Assembly (NCBI GenBank): GCA_017506865.1 | Contig: JAFCMP010000257.1 | Location: forward strand, 124,001-188,000 | Direction: 5' to 3' | Length of the DNA stretch: 64,000 nucleotides | From: Tribonema minus | Lineage: Eukaryota > Sar > Xanthophyceae > Tribonematales > Tribonemataceae | In this document: positions 42,901 to 54,470 of the stretch, in pieces | Numbering within the stretch: the first letter of the stretch is position 1 | Layout: every line of letters starts with the position of its first letter | Made by a program: the position numbers and the translations under genes | Notes under the pieces: generated by a model | What the model was told of the DNA's origin: nothing | What the model saw: the letters and a program-made list of their open reading frames with translations, nothing else | Databases searched by the model: none

Positions 42901-44604
42901 ATTTTGGCGGCATCCTCAAGCGCACGCAGCGCACCATGATCGCAGTTGACAGTGCCCTCATATTGTGTTCACCCGTAGCCTCAAGCTCCCCCCCCCCTCC
43001 CTCCCCCCCCCTGCGCTTTTGACAGGTCACAACGCTCAACTTCGGCGGCATTCTGAAGCTCACGCAGCGCACCATGGACGCAGTCGGCGCCGCACCCACC
43101 CCCGCAACGGTGCAGGAGGCGGCCAAGCGTGGTGGCATTGCAGGTGGTGCCCAGCTCGTGGCCAATGGCGCCGGCAGCGTTTACCAGGCGGCCATTGTGG
43201 GGCCTGCGCTGGCTGATTTCGGCACGGATTTGGCCACGGATGGTCTGTCAGAGGCGCTGGGCGCAATGGAGGTGAGACTCCGGTAGCATTTGATTGTAAT
43301 GGTGAACATGGTTTGAGGGCAGATGTGTTGTTATCAGCGCAGCTCGCAGTGCGATGCGTGCCCTGTAGGGTTGCAAAAAAGCGTATTTTGAAGTTTATTT
43401 TGGAGTTCAAGTGCCCCTTTTGTGGCAGACTGTATGCTCAAAATTGAGCAGACTCACCGCATGCCCCACAAATACACCCTTCACGCAGCATACTATCATG
43501 TTGAAGTTTGCTCACGAAGTATTCCTGGTTGCCAAATACGCCCCAAATGCGCCATCTTTGTGTGGCCAAAGACATTTTTTTTGCAACCCTAGTGCCCTGT
43601 GGCTGTTGTGTGCCTTTGAAGGGCACAGAAATGGGCACATTTTACATGTTCTGAACAAACCTCAGAGGGTGTCAGAAGGAGTGTCACAGCCACTGACTCA
43701 GCGCCATTGCCCCTCGTCCATTCTCCCCCCCTTTTTTCACACAGATTGTGGATGGCTTTCTTCTGGGGTCCATCTTCATTGTGCGCGGCGCCGTGTCCGC
43801 AGCAGCAGATAGAGTCACTCGCCCACGCCTCGTGCGCAGCCTGGGCCGCTACCTGGCTGCTCTACAGGTAATGAGGATAGCTCAAATATGTTGAAGCTTT
43901 ATGTCATGGACTTCATGTGCATTGTTGCGCAGGATCGTGCACCGTTGTGCGTCAGCTGTTCAACACTGTTAGTCTCGCTGTGCGTATGACTACCCAATCT
44001 GTACATATCTAGCTGGTGCACTGCAGCAGTCATCGTCTCTGATAGCATGCCTTCGTCCTGTCTCAACCATTAGCCACAATCCTACAATTTACATACCCTA
44101 ACCACATACCTACCTACCCCCATACCACAGGTGGCGCACGCCCTCCACCCCCAGCTGCGTGAAACCCCCGAAGCCGCCGCCGCCACCGCCGCAGAATACG
44201 ACCCCTTCGGCACCATCGCCGCCGCCGCGGCCGCCGGCGTCGCCGAGGAGGACGACGCCAACAACTTCAAGTTGAAGTCCGACGACGAGCTGCCTCTGTT
44301 CGACTCGCAGCGCACCGAGCAGCGCGAGTGGGGGTATGTGAGCGGTAGCGGAGAGGGGGCATTCAGGGGGGCCGCGCACCCCAACCCCAACGACGGGCAC
44401 AACTCGGACGGCGGCTCACGCGTCATTGCCGACGAGCGCAGCGGCCGCTTTGAAACTGCTGATGCTGCCGGCGTTGGCGGCGCTGCGTACGGCGGCGGCG
44501 GCAGGGCGGTGGTGGGTGACAGCACCGGGCCGTCGCCGTTTTGGCAGGAGCTGCCGCCGCTGCCGCCGCGCCCGGCTGCCGGGCCCGCTGTGCGCATCTT
44601 CTGA
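39959..44604 (+). CDS. Protein of unknown function, 555 residues
   Basis: Seven exons (39959-40221, 40466-40659, 41417-41640, 42162-42305, 43026-43271, 43745-43867, 44131-44604) join exactly in phase. I do not recognise the family. Visible features: an N-terminal Ser/Asn/Gly-rich stretch; a strongly basic segment (PRKLLRGYRKRNHKKQAKKL); and an alternating hydrophobic alpha/beta-like middle (PKLALVNVDAAIARAIEACG, VDALVLQCHGKILSKAEKTT, SRLVVLAAVGLGANEAQSL). These are followed by Gly/Ala-rich, possibly membrane-associated helices (GGIAGGAQLVANGAGSVYQA, IVDGFLLGSIFIVRGAVSAA) and an acidic, Pro-rich tail ending PAVRIF. Exon 2 ends in a GC-type donor (TCAG|GCAAGT). A 345-bp tandem duplication covers the 3' part of exon 2, and the start of exon 5 has an upstream copy. 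The phase closure supports a real gene. Confidence 0.7.
40583..41273 (+). repeat. 345-bp tandem duplication spanning an exon end and its donor
   Basis: 40583-40926 and 40927-41273 are nearly identical (only a few substitutions, such as 40617, 41037 and about 41150). The unit contains the last 77 nt of exon 2 of the unknown gene (IEACGVEVVHRTTLGPKDAR...) with its GC donor and the start of the intron. The second copy has no acceptor at its left edge. Confidence 0.95.
42885..43095 (+). repeat. Duplicate of the exon-5 acceptor and exon start of the unknown gene
   Basis: CAGGTGACAACGCTCAATTT (42888) and CAGGTCACAACGCTCAACTT (43023) begin two related blocks of about 65 bp. They encode VTTLNFGGILKRTQRTM and VTTLNFGGILKLTQRTM. 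Only the second is in phase with the downstream donor at 43271. Confidence 0.9.
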
Positions 44605-46499
44605 GTAGTGAGGCAGCGCTGCTCAGTAACGCGTGGCATCTGTCAGGCGCGCAGGTAAACAAAAGCGGCGTAGAAAGAGAGGGTGCCTTTGGGCAGGCTG
44701 CAGGGCAAGCCCTACTACATACCCAGCTAAGCTGCCGATACTTGCCAATCCTGCTTTTGTACTTGGTATACCTATGTGCCCCTGCTACAGTCGGTGGCAA
44801 GACACCAGACTCCGGTATCTACTACACGGTAGTTGGGGGCGTTTTGGACCCCCAGTGTCAGCGCTCATTTAAGCTTGCGGGCAGTGTTCAGCCGGTAGGC
44901 CTGCTACCTACACACCCTCAGAGTTCTTCAAGGAGGATGGTGTGCACGCAGGGGTTGTTTTTGTTTGACCTGTAGAACGGGCTCTACTGCAGTGGCGTGT
45001 GTGGGCCTACACCATCATCATGCGCTATCATGCGCTTCCGCTCACATGCTGAGGCTGCTGCACAGCTCGTACATGTGGCATCCACGCGATCGACAGGCAA
45101 AAGTCTGATGGACAGTCCGGCCTGCTCCAAAGGGAGCCGTTTTGTAGTGATAGTGCGTTGAGCGCTGTGGTTGGCACGGGCTCATTGCTACTACAAAGTT
45201 GAAGTTTCAGCGACACATGTTTTGATGTGCGCGCCGTAACCTTGAAGTTCGTAAGCTGCCGCTGTGCACCTGCCCTCGAGCGGTTTCGAGCTCGCCATGT
45301 GAATACCATCATACAACACACGCATGCGTGCCATTCCACCTGCTATGCTATCAGTGCATTTGCTTGTTGTGATAGTCCCACGCCTGTTACAGCGGCCACA
45401 CTTCATAATCGGTCTGTGCATGCAGCATTATAAGCATCGGCCAAATGATTGATTGTTATAAGCATCGGCCAAATGATTGATTGTTTTTGTGGCAATTCCA
45501 CACTGTTTTTTTTTTTTGGAATGACGAGTGCATGCACGCAAGTAGGTATGTTTTGGTGCACAAGTCAAGCACTAGACGATATACGCGAGTTGCGTCATGC
45601 ACACATCATAAGGCCAATTTTCGATTGCTCTCGCAACAATACATGTACACTTCCATGACTTTGCCACAAACGTGGAAATGGTCATGGCAAACAGCACCAT
45701 TCAGATGCAGCACCATTTGGATCTGCACGATGCGTGCATGCCCTTGCCTATGTCAGCTGCCTCATCTGATAACGTTGCACTTACGTGACTTGGCAAGCAC
45801 GGGCATCAATGTTAGCTGCGCTTTGACATGCACAGCTGTCGCAGCCCATGCCTTTTGAGCTGCTCGCGCAGTTATCGAATTGGGCGTCCTCAGTTCCTAT
45901 GAAGTTCCTGAGCACATTTCTACAGTTATGCTTTGCTTCTTTGCGTATTAATTACAACAGTTGGTGCAGTACCGGCCACGCTTCTGCTGTTCTCCACAGC
46001 CCGTAGTGTTGGAGCACATGGCCATTCAGGGCAAGAAGCTGATGTTCGAAGTTTGTACAACCATGTAATGATGGGACGGGCCTTGAATTTTTGAGGCTGG
46101 GCAGTCGGCCACCATTGTCATCTTGTGTCATTGACGATGTTAGAGCTGGCTACTGCTCTCGCAGGTGCAAACCACAATCTCACAGTGTCGTGCAGGCCCA
46201 CAGCATGGTTACCATCAACTGTATGTAGCCACTGCGAGTTGAAGTCATGGTCGATGCCCCTCATCAACGGCAAATACGACCAAGCCTGCACAACAAGTAC
46301 TTCGAAGTATGGAATTGCAACTGCTCACACATCAACAACCACATACCAGGCAGCATTTGCACGACGAGCGGTCAATCTACCCTGCTCAACTAGGGTTGAA
46401 CTTCGAAACTCAAACCCCAGGATCTCGGAATTGTGATTCAGCCCCCCTAGACGCGCACTAGCTGGAAAGGTAAGCATCTGCACGTACAGTTGTACGGCA
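44605..46499. other. Intergenic region
   Basis: No supported gene. There is a possible short terminal exon at 46002-46069 (VVLEHMAIQGKKLMFEV, then stop) with a CCACAG acceptor, but no partner exons were found. A 28-bp tandem repeat (AAGCATCGGCCAAATGATTG) occupies 45430-45485, and there is a T tract at 45508-45517. Confidence 0.45.
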
Positions 46500-48341
46500 A
46501 TGCGCGTCGCTGTGCTTCTCGCTGTCGCTGCGTCCATGAGCTTTCGCGCCGCTCTCGCCCTGACCGTTCGCCCTGCGCTTGGGTTCACGAGATCTTCCGG
46601 CCTTCTACGTATACCTTCGCAGCACTACACCAAGGCACACGCTACAACTGCTACCATGGCTGCAACCGGATCTTTCGAGAAGCAGGAGAAGTTCTGGGAG
46701 CTGGTGACCCAGTTCCACGACTGCATGCTGGTGACCAAGGACAAGTGAGTGCACAACACACTTGCAAGTTCAAGTACACTACAAGGCTCCATCGTGCTGC
46801 GCATTTGCGGTCTCTGCTTTCAAGGAACAGATGTGCGTCACATGCGTCAGGGTCGTGGCTTTTGAAACACTGAGCAAGCATGAGCAACTGCAGTAAGCCT
46901 TGAGCGTGGATCTTCCACACCACTCAGAGGATCCCGAGCGTGTTCCGTGCTGCACACCTAGTGCCATGGGGCGCTGCTTCCGTGTTGTTGCGGCTAAGCA
47001 TTGCCTTGTTCAATCGGCAGCCTATTTGACAGGAACGATAATACATCATGTTGCAGGTTATAATTTGACACGTGCCCTGTCGCACACAATAAACCCCGCC
47101 CCCCCCCCAACGGCTGCTATATACACCTCTGTTATAACTGTAAGTGCTATGTGATACCTGCAGAAACACGGGGCAGCTGCGCAGCCGCCCCATGGCCCCG
47201 CGCGTGTCCAAGACGCGCAAGCAGATCCTCTTCATTACTGAGAAGAACTCCGTAAAGACGGATGAGATTGACAGCTGCCAGGATGTGGCTCTGGCGTTCA
47301 TCAAGGCAGGCAACTGGGTCAGCGTGAGCGGCAAGGCGCACATTCTGTCGGACCGCGAGCTGGTCAGCGCCATTTGGGACAAGGAGATGGACACCTGGAT
47401 GGCTCAGGTGCGTGGTGTTCAACTAGGGTTAGGGCTAGGGCTAGTGTGCAGTGTGTGTAGGGTTTGGGTTGGGTCACTGTGAAGGGCTGGTCAGCTGCTG
47501 CTGTGTGGGTCACATCCGCAATGGAGTGGAAGAACGCTTCGGTGTGTGCTAAACTGATCTATGGGCTGATGGGAAGAGTCAAGTGTATTGATTGCTGCTA
47601 CATGGCCCATTGCGAAGGTATGCGTGCATTACAGGAGGTGAGATTGTACACTAAAACTTCACCTTGTGTGTAGCAACTGAGGTCAAGGGGTAAGCTCATG
47701 GTTAGGCTTCACAGTTTTCTGCTGGCTGTGAACATGTCAGGGTTAGGGTCAAACATTGTTCGTGTCGCTGGCACTATGGGTGTGGTGAACACGTGCTGCG
47801 TGCTCATAGACTCTCATGGAAACCATTCAATTCTGAGCAGATGGCACATTGTGCAATAGCCAATTGATGACAGGACACAATGAGCTAATGTTGTCAGTGC
47901 AACAATCCAGGTAATGCAGTCCTTTGGCATGCAGGTGCGGCCTTGTCCGCCTTTGCACCGTGAGATCGTCGACGTAGGCATAACAAGGAGATTGGATAGC
48001 CTGACAGTGTGAACATTATTTAATATGTACATGGTGCCTCTGGATAAGCATACCTATGTTGTGTTGTACTGCCTTTTTGGCCTCTGTATCGTCACTACTC
48101 AACATCACCCCTCACCTCCCCTCCGCATTTGCCCCTCCCCCCTCCCCCCCCCTCACCCCCTATGTAGGGCAAGGATGACCCCAATGTGGTGGTTCTGGCG
48201 GTAGACCCCCAGATGGCGGAGTACTGGGACGTAACTGCCAACAAGATGACGCAGGCGTATGAGTTTGCTGCTGCGCGCATGGGTATGAAGGAGCGCCCTG
48301 ATGTGTCCGAAAATGTCAAGGTCGACCTCGAGGCCTCCTAA
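46500..48341 (+). CDS. Pyridoxamine-5'-phosphate-oxidase-like (general stress protein 26 type) flavin-binding protein
   Basis: Three exons (46500-46744, 47164-47407, 48168-48341) join in phase to 220 residues. The split-barrel core is recognisable: HDCMLVTKDKNTGQLRSRPM, ILFITEKNSVKTDEI, QDVALAFIKAGNWVSVSGKA, then DDPNVVVLAVDPQMAEYWDV. These follow the FMN-binding small general-stress-protein pattern (T..G.LRSRPM; FxT..NS.K..EI; GxA.I..DR; YWD). The first about 52 residues are an Arg/Ala-rich hydrophobic leader (MRVAVLLAVAASMSFRAALA) that the bacterial family lacks. A second ATG at 46655 (MAATGSFEKQEKFWEL) would make a leaderless form, so dual targeting is possible. The substrate is unknown. 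Intron 2 contains TTAGGG-like repeats and C-rich tracts near its acceptor. Confidence 0.85.
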
Positions 48342-49515
48342 ACAGGCGCGCACGGCGCCTTGGGTTGAGGCTGGAGATTCTATTTTTGAGTCTACAGACA
48401 GCTCCAAGAGCTCCTCGGCTCAAGAGTCATTGCAGGTTGACAACGCAATTGGCACTGCCGTGCGCTCTTGTTGTGCGGGCAAGGGAGCTGGGACTGTGAT
48501 GATCAGTTGGAGTCTAAGCCAATGCTGGAGGAAGTGTGGACTGTGAGAAGCAGTCATGTGGGGGGCAACAAAGGGGGGGAGGGGGGGGGGCAGCACTGCA
48601 TGCGACAGTATAGAGGAGAGACTGCTACGGCAGGGCTCACTCACTGCTCGCGGTTTATATACATGTACATGTGTCGGAGTCTCAGTAGCTAATTCATGTG
48701 ACAAATGTAACATACTTACTCTGGCGCAGCGACCACAAATCGAGCACAAAAGCGGGCGACCACCTTCAGGTTTCTGCAATACACACAACAGCTACAAGCG
48801 CTTCGCTGCATACAGCAGCAGCTTCACGAATGCATCGTTTTCGTTGACTGTCCTGATGGGTTGAGATGCATGACATGTTGCTGAGTGCTTGGTGTTCTTG
48901 TCGGCATGCAGCTGTTTGCGTGTAGGCATGAAGTGCGAGCGCTTGAGACAAAGGTGCGCATGGCATTTGCATGTCAGTGCTGCATGTGAACTGCTTCCAC
49001 GGGTCTGCATCTACATCATGCGCAGCAATTTCCCATGTTGATGCTATGTGTGATAAATAGTGGCGTGATTCCACACATTGGCATTCACCAAAGCTGGCGG
49101 TAGTGTGTGCGTTTGCACCCGGTCCTGTGCACAGTACAGGCGCCTGCAAACAGGACGCTAGAAAATACCTGACTTGCAAGTGTGCATTTGATGCGCATAA
49201 GACCAGACACCAGTGTAACACATACATTTGCAACATGTCGCACTCTGAAGTACATTCATGAATGTGCTGGCCACAGACACATTCGCTGGAGTATGAATCT
49301 AGTCGTTGTTGTAACCCAAGTCGCCGTAACTGACTCTCAATGCCATGACTGCTCAATATTTACGAGTCCCTCGTGCCACTGCAATGCGCTGTACACTTGA
49401 TACTGGCACTACTAGTATCCTCAATGCCTTCCTAGGTTTGTACTCTGATGGCCGGCTCGAACCCCTGCATCAACAAGTAACAGCTATAGATGACAGGCTG
49501 CACTGTGGGGTTTAC
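48342..49515. other. Convergent intergenic region
   Basis: It lies between the PNPOx-like stop and the FYVE gene stop. It has a G tract at 48574-48590. No supported gene. Confidence 0.5.
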
Positions 49516-50532
49516 TCACATACCTACATCAAACGTGAGGACCATGCAGGTCATCGCCGCCATGAGCGGCACGAATATGGCCAGCTGCACAACGACAGCC
49601 GTAACTGTCCATGACACTTCAACTTGAACTTGAACCACCTCCTCAATCTCTGAGGCAACTGCGTCCCCCTGCTGCTCCCCCTCTGGCGCGCACTCTCCGC
49701 AGCTGCCGATGCACCCCTGACACGCCTCCGCCACGACGCCGCCATTAACCCTGTAGAGCGCGTCAAACTCCTCACCTTCCACAACGTGCGTCGCGGGCAG
49801 CGTGTCAGGGGCGTAGATGGCGGCAATGTGCTCAATGCCGTAGCGCCGCGTGCGCGGAGCCGCGGCCACCGCCGCGAGCGCATTGAGGAAGCCGATCGCG
49901 GCGCGTGGCTCCGCTGGCGCTGCCGCCTGAACGCCCGCTGCCGCTGCCTCGATGGCGGCCTGCGCTGCCTTGCTCCTGGGGCTCTGCTGCTGCGAAGACG
50001 TGGGAAGGCTGCTGTCATCGCCCCAAAAAAGGGTTGGCTGTGGCTGAAGGGCATCCGCAGAGGACTGCTCGCATGGCGAAGAGGGCGCAGTTTCCAGCTC
50101 CTCTGCAGCTGTGGTCGTGTTCATCTGCTTGATGATGGTGACGAGGTCAGCGCCAGCAGGCGCTGGGGCGAGCTTCTCGCAGGCACTGCACACCCTCTGC
50201 AGTCCGTCCATGCCCGGAACAGCGCGACGGGCCTGGGAGCACGAGTTGCAGCAGGCCGCCAGGCAGTCCCTGCAATGGTGTCTTCTGTTCATGATGGAGA
50301 AGGCTGAGGAGCAGCTGATGCACTCCGTCTGATTGAGCTCTCCGATGACCTCCCTAAAGGACGTCTGCACTGCATCGGGGCTGCTGGCTGCTGCGGGGTC
50401 TGAGATGGCCGCTGCCTCCAGCTTCTGGCCCAGGACTTGCAGACGCTGCTTGGTGCGGGGTGTGCGTGCTGCTCTGCTGCGCAATTTAGGTTCGTCAAAG
50501 TCCATTTCTGTTGATAGCTCCTCGAGCATCAT
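49516..50532 (-). CDS. FYVE-type zinc-finger protein with C-terminal membrane segment
   Basis: A single-exon frame of 338 codons. The start is the first ATG at 50532 (MMLEELSTEMDFDEP); the frame is open further upstream but only with a GTG. Residues about 68-120 carry four CxxC pairs (CISC, CRDC, CNSC, CSAC) and the RRHHCRDC signature that binds phosphatidylinositol 3-phosphate in FYVE domains. The canonical upstream WxxD is missing (LNQTE instead), so specificity may differ. The middle is Ala/Gln/Ser-rich. A short Cys cluster (CQGCIGSCGEC) near 280 precedes an acidic stretch and a hydrophobic segment at about 310-335 (VVVQLAIFVPLMAAMTCMVL), a likely membrane anchor. A FYVE finger with its own transmembrane helix suggests an endosomal tether. 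A splice donor overlapping the stop (GTAG|GTATGT) leaves open a further exon. Confidence 0.75.
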   Translation of the reverse strand: MMLEELSTEMDFDEPKLRSRAARTPRTKQRLQVLGQKLEAAAISDPAAASSPDAVQTSFREVIGELNQTECISCSSAFSIMNRRHHCRDCLAACCNSCSQARRAVPGMDGLQRVCSACEKLAPAPAGADLVTIIKQMNTTTAAEELETAPSSPCEQSSADALQPQPTLFWGDDSSLPTSSQQQSPRSKAAQAAIEAAAAGVQAAAPAEPRAAIGFLNALAAVAAAPRTRRYGIEHIAAIYAPDTLPATHVVEGEEFDALYRVNGGVVAEACQGCIGSCGECAPEGEQQGDAVASEIEEVVQVQVEVSWTVTAVVVQLAIFVPLMAAMTCMVLTFDVGM

Positions 50533-50961
50533 GGCGCTATTGTTTGCTGCCGCCACTGCCTCAAATGCTTATTGTGTGCGGTAAGCCTTCAAGGTGAGAA
50601 TGAGAGCCGCGCGGTGTGTGTTGACAAGCCTCTCGTGGAGATCAACTTGTTGCACTGGCTCTGCAAGGCGGCTGTGTCAAAGGTTGCAGCGCGAGTGGTG
50701 TGCCACTTGCACTGCAGTGCGCAATGGTGCGCTTACATGATGAGAGATGACAGTTCAATACCGCCGCATTCCATAGTGATGGCAAATGCATTGAATGACT
50801 ATGAAGCACACCACTTCCGGATCGGATGACCCTGGACGTCTGCCGTTCCAGCATCGAGTGACTTCGCCCTTGTGAGTCATGACTCGGCAAAAACTTCAAG
50901 TGTTCGCCCTGACAAAAGCAGTGTGCCCCCTGCTGCCTCGTAGGTACATACAAAGGCGCAG
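50533..50961. promoter_or_regulatory. Divergent intergenic region, presumed promoters
   Basis: 429 bp separate the start codons of the FYVE gene (minus) and the acidic-protein gene (plus). No clear core elements were seen. Confidence 0.3.
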
Positions 50962-52008
50962 ATGGCATCTGCTTTCACGGAAGCATCGGCAACAGCTCCT
51001 GCGGCGGTTTCTGCCACAGCGTCGACAACGGCAAGCGATGATTTGCCGCACGCCAGTAGTGGTAGCACTACTGTGTCACAGGAGCTGATCGACTCTGAGA
51101 CTCTGCAGGAGCGGCTGGCAGCCATCATTGCGTCCATATCTTCCGACAAGTTTGCTGTGAGCGGTGACGCCAGCGCGACAGAGACATCAACATCAATCAT
51201 GTCATCGCGGCGGCCATTAGCATTCGGCGAAGACCAAGACCGCAGCGACAGCGGCAGCGACGCTAGCAGCAGCGGTGACCTGAGCGACCTGAGCGCGGCA
51301 ATCTCTCGTCAAATATCAGACCAAATCTCCAAACAGCTTTCGGACCAAATTGGTCAGGAGCTTGCAGCAGAACTGGACGCACAACTGGACGCCCAGCTAG
51401 ATGCCGCGATGGAGCAGGAGTGGCGAAAATCCTTCTACGACAGCGTCGATGCGGAATTGGATCGCCAGATGGACGAGCAGATCCAGTCCATGATCGACGC
51501 GCAGAGAACGGAAGCTGGGCTGGGCGACGAAGACGCCAGCGACGCAGATTACTGGGACAAACAGCTGGCGGCGCTCTGCGAGAGGGCACCCGATTTCGGT
51601 GCCGATGGCGACGCCTATGACTACGATCTCGACGACTTCTCCGACGACTATGAGGAACATGGCGACGGAGAAGACGGCGGTTATAGCAACGATGGCGAAG
51701 AGGAAGAGCAGGGCTCCACCATCGGCGATGTGGAGGCCCTCAGCAGCTACTTCAACCCCGCTAAGCGCAACGCGCTGGCGCGGTTGCGATTGCTGGGCCT
51801 CGCAGCCCCCACAGACTCCGATGCTGCTGACGGCGAGCTGCAGCGGCAGCCGTTTGGCGGCGGCAGCAGCGGCGCGCGGCAGCTTTCGCAGGGGGAGCTA
51901 CACGCGCTGCTTGACAGTGTGTACGGGCCGGGGGGGACAGGGGAGGGTGCGGGGGGGGCACAGGGTGGTGCGCCGGCTGCTGTGGCGGCGTGGAATGCGG
52001 ACAAGTGA
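50962..52008 (+). CDS. Acidic, low-complexity protein of unknown function, 348 residues
   Basis: Single-exon frame from ATG 50962 to TGA 52006-52008. I recognise no family. Residues about 110-180 form an amphipathic helical region with short repeats (ISRQISDQISKQLSDQIGQE, LDAQLDAQLD, LDRQMDEQIQ), probably a coiled coil. Residues about 190-255 are extremely acidic (YDYDLDDFSDDYEEHGDGED). A more ordered C-terminal part follows (VEALSSYFNPAKRNALARLR; LSQGELHALLDSVYG). Coding is supported by the long intact frame and regular periodic composition rather than homology. Acidic plus coiled-coil composition would suit a histone- or scaffold-binding role, but that is speculation. Confidence 0.65.
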   Translation: MASAFTEASATAPAAVSATASTTASDDLPHASSGSTTVSQELIDSETLQERLAAIIASISSDKFAVSGDASATETSTSIMSSRRPLAFGEDQDRSDSGSDASSSGDLSDLSAAISRQISDQISKQLSDQIGQELAAELDAQLDAQLDAAMEQEWRKSFYDSVDAELDRQMDEQIQSMIDAQRTEAGLGDEDASDADYWDKQLAALCERAPDFGADGDAYDYDLDDFSDDYEEHGDGEDGGYSNDGEEEEQGSTIGDVEALSSYFNPAKRNALARLRLLGLAAPTDSDAADGELQRQPFGGGSSGARQLSQGELHALLDSVYGPGGTGEGAGGAQGGAPAAVAAWNADK

Positions 52009-52806
52009 TGTTGAGCGCATGCTGGCACATGGTAAATAACACCTGCACATAGCACCTGGCATGTCATGCTGTTAGTGCGTGATGCTTGTTGCCCTGTGAT
52101 GTGATAGGCGTACGCAGCCTGCCTGATTGCCAGCAATGCTAGCAGGCACATGATCATGTGTTATGCAAGACAGAACGGCCGAACGCGTATGCTACGGCTT
52201 GCGCTCCAGATCGGTGCTGTTGAAGTGTTCTGGGTATCTTCACCTGGGGTCATGTCGCTGCTGGCGCAACATGTTGCTCTCCACACTTACCATTGGCTGC
52301 CCTGTGCATCGCATTAGTTGTACCACAGAGCGTGTTTGGACGCCAGCTTGATGCTGATTGCATTAATTGTACCACAGAGCGTGATTTGACGCCATGCTTG
52401 ATCCTGGGCACGATAGAGCTCCAAAGCACTGGCCCGTGCCATGCATACAGTTGGACCATGGCCCAATCACACGCCAGTCTTGCATAATTTGTGGCGTGGA
52501 GCTCTCTAATAGGCTGCGCCACTGCTGCATGAAATCCCCAGGTGTGCTAGCTGCTTTGATGAGAACGTTTCCTCACTGGCTGGCCAACTTCAAGTTGCCG
52601 TGCGGTTGTATGTATGCAAGGAACATGGCTTTTCAACATTCAGCCGTGCATCGCCATGCAGAGGGGTTTAATGTGCTCGATGGTGCCAGAGCGAACACAT
52701 GAACAATGCAACTTCAACACTGCATGAGCGCAGCGCAACACGAGCATCGCACAGCACATGAGTCAACAAGTATGTATATATGTTCGCGCATTGTGTGGAC
52801 CACCTG
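52009..52806. other. Convergent intergenic region with a 54-bp direct duplication
   Basis: Two related units beginning GCATTARTTGTACCACAGAG occur at about 52311 and 52365. No gene seen. Confidence 0.55.
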
Positions 52807-54470
52807 CTATGCACAGACGAGGCGCTCGAGCTTGGCCGTGGCGCGCGCAATTCGCCTGTCCCAGTACTTCTCGCGCACAGGGTCAATGTCATTTCTCAGC
52901 TTCTGCAGCAGCTCAATGGCAGTGTTCAGCGACTCTTCCGTGCCTTCTTGCTCGTGCGCCTCGGCTAGTAGGTTGTGGAGGTGGGCGCAGTCGGCAGCGC
53001 CGCTGTGTTCGGCCAGCAGTTTTTGGCAGTGGGCTTTCACCTGCGTTTGATAAGACGTGGACGAGTAGGACAGCATGTTCATTGATGCCATGTGTGGCAA
53101 AGCGCAAATGTAGATGAGCGGTAGGAGAAGTCAGAGTCAATTGTGTGGGCAAGCGGCAAGATGCATGCGATCAGTTGAACAGTGGCTTGAAGGACATGCG
53201 TGTGTGCCATGAAATGCCCCCTGTTGCATGTGGTATGAGATGAGTTGATGCTCTTTCAGTGCCGACAACCAGAAAGGTTAAGTATGTCCAAGTATTATCT
53301 TCTCAAGAAGGGCTTCAGGACAGCGAGGAGACACGGTCCTGAATGTCAACTTCAACTTGGTCACTCATCCTTCCTGTGTAAGAGCAAGCAACACTGCCCC
53401 CCTCGCCATGACCCTGACCCTAAGCCCCGCCTTACCACTAAATGCAACGCAATCAATGCATGCTACAAGCTGCCGAATACATATTCCTACGCTCTCAAAC
53501 TGGGCGCATTGCCAAAAGTATGAATTCTACGCTTTCAAACTGAATGCACTGCCAGTGCTTTCGCGCAGCACTCACGCACCTGTGGATGCTTGTCAAAGCT
53601 CGCGCCGTCCACGAGGTAGCCGCGCAAGTAGTTCCAAGCGCTCTCATTGTGCACCGCCCGCTCAATATGCCGCAGCGCAAATTCCGCCTCCGCCGCCACC
53701 GCCTCTGCTGTCACCGCCACTCCCGCATTATGAATCACAAACCATCGGTGGTTCCACGCGCTGTTGTTCCGCAGATCCGCTGTTAATAAGGCCTCCGTTT
53801 CCTCCAGTTCCCCCTCCCACCCCCCGTATGTCTTCAGGGCCCACTGGCGGTGCGCCCAGGCATGGTAGTTTTTGGCATCCAGTTGCAGTACTTCATCTAC
53901 AAAGGGGATTTCCGTGGAGGCATCGCCCAGCTGCTCCACGACTGCCCGCCTGTGGTACCAGATCTGGTAGTTCTTGGGGTTGGAGAGAGCTACGTCTCTG
54001 ACGTACGAGAGCTCTTCCGCGAGGTCCTTGTTGAGGGCGAACAGGCAGCGCCGCCGGTACTGCCAGGCGGTGTAGTGCGCGCTGTTCATGTCGATGATGT
54101 CTGCCGTCAGCTCCAGAGCTCTCTCGCTCAGTTCGCCGCTGGCCTGCGCTGCCCTAAAGTAATCCATGGCTGTCTCGTAGTCGGAGGCATAGGCGATCCT
54201 GGCAACGGGATTTTCGCACTCTGCCTGTGGGATCGGAGTAACATCCTCCCAGCCTGGCAGAGGCTGCTGATCCACGTACATCGCCTGCAGCAACAAGGGC
54301 AATGGTATACGGTGAACGACAGTGTCAGCATGTGTTCTTGATCTTGATGATGCACGCATAACACAAGGCTGAATGAAGCCTTCACTCAGCAAACAGGTGA
54401 TCATCTGTTACGAGCCAAAAGATGACATTCATGAAAGGTGCCAGGTGGTCTGATTGTGAAATCTCACCAT
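52807..54470 (-). CDS. FNTA: Protein farnesyltransferase / geranylgeranyltransferase-I alpha subunit
   Basis: Main exons 54284-53580 and 53040-52807 give about 311 residues from ATG 54281. An upstream ATG at 54470 abutting a GT donor would add two residues (M-A-M-Y-V-D). The PPTA repeats are plain: DMNSAHYTAWQYRRRCLFAL, LSNPKNYQIWYHRRAVVEQL, LDAKNYHAWAHRQWAL, DLRNNSAWNHRWFVIH and NESAWNYLRGYLVDG. The C-terminal ELLQKLRNDIDPVREKYWDR matches the family's conserved end. The subunit pairs with a beta subunit to attach farnesyl or geranylgeranyl groups to CaaX-box proteins such as Ras/Rho GTPases in the cytosol. Length and repeat count are normal. Stop at 52807. Confidence 0.92.

Noticed and set aside
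46002..46069. Possible terminal exon (VVLEHMAIQGKKLMFEV) with CCACAG acceptor
   Set aside because: No compatible upstream exon was found and the neighbouring genes are already closed; it could be a fragment of a lost gene.
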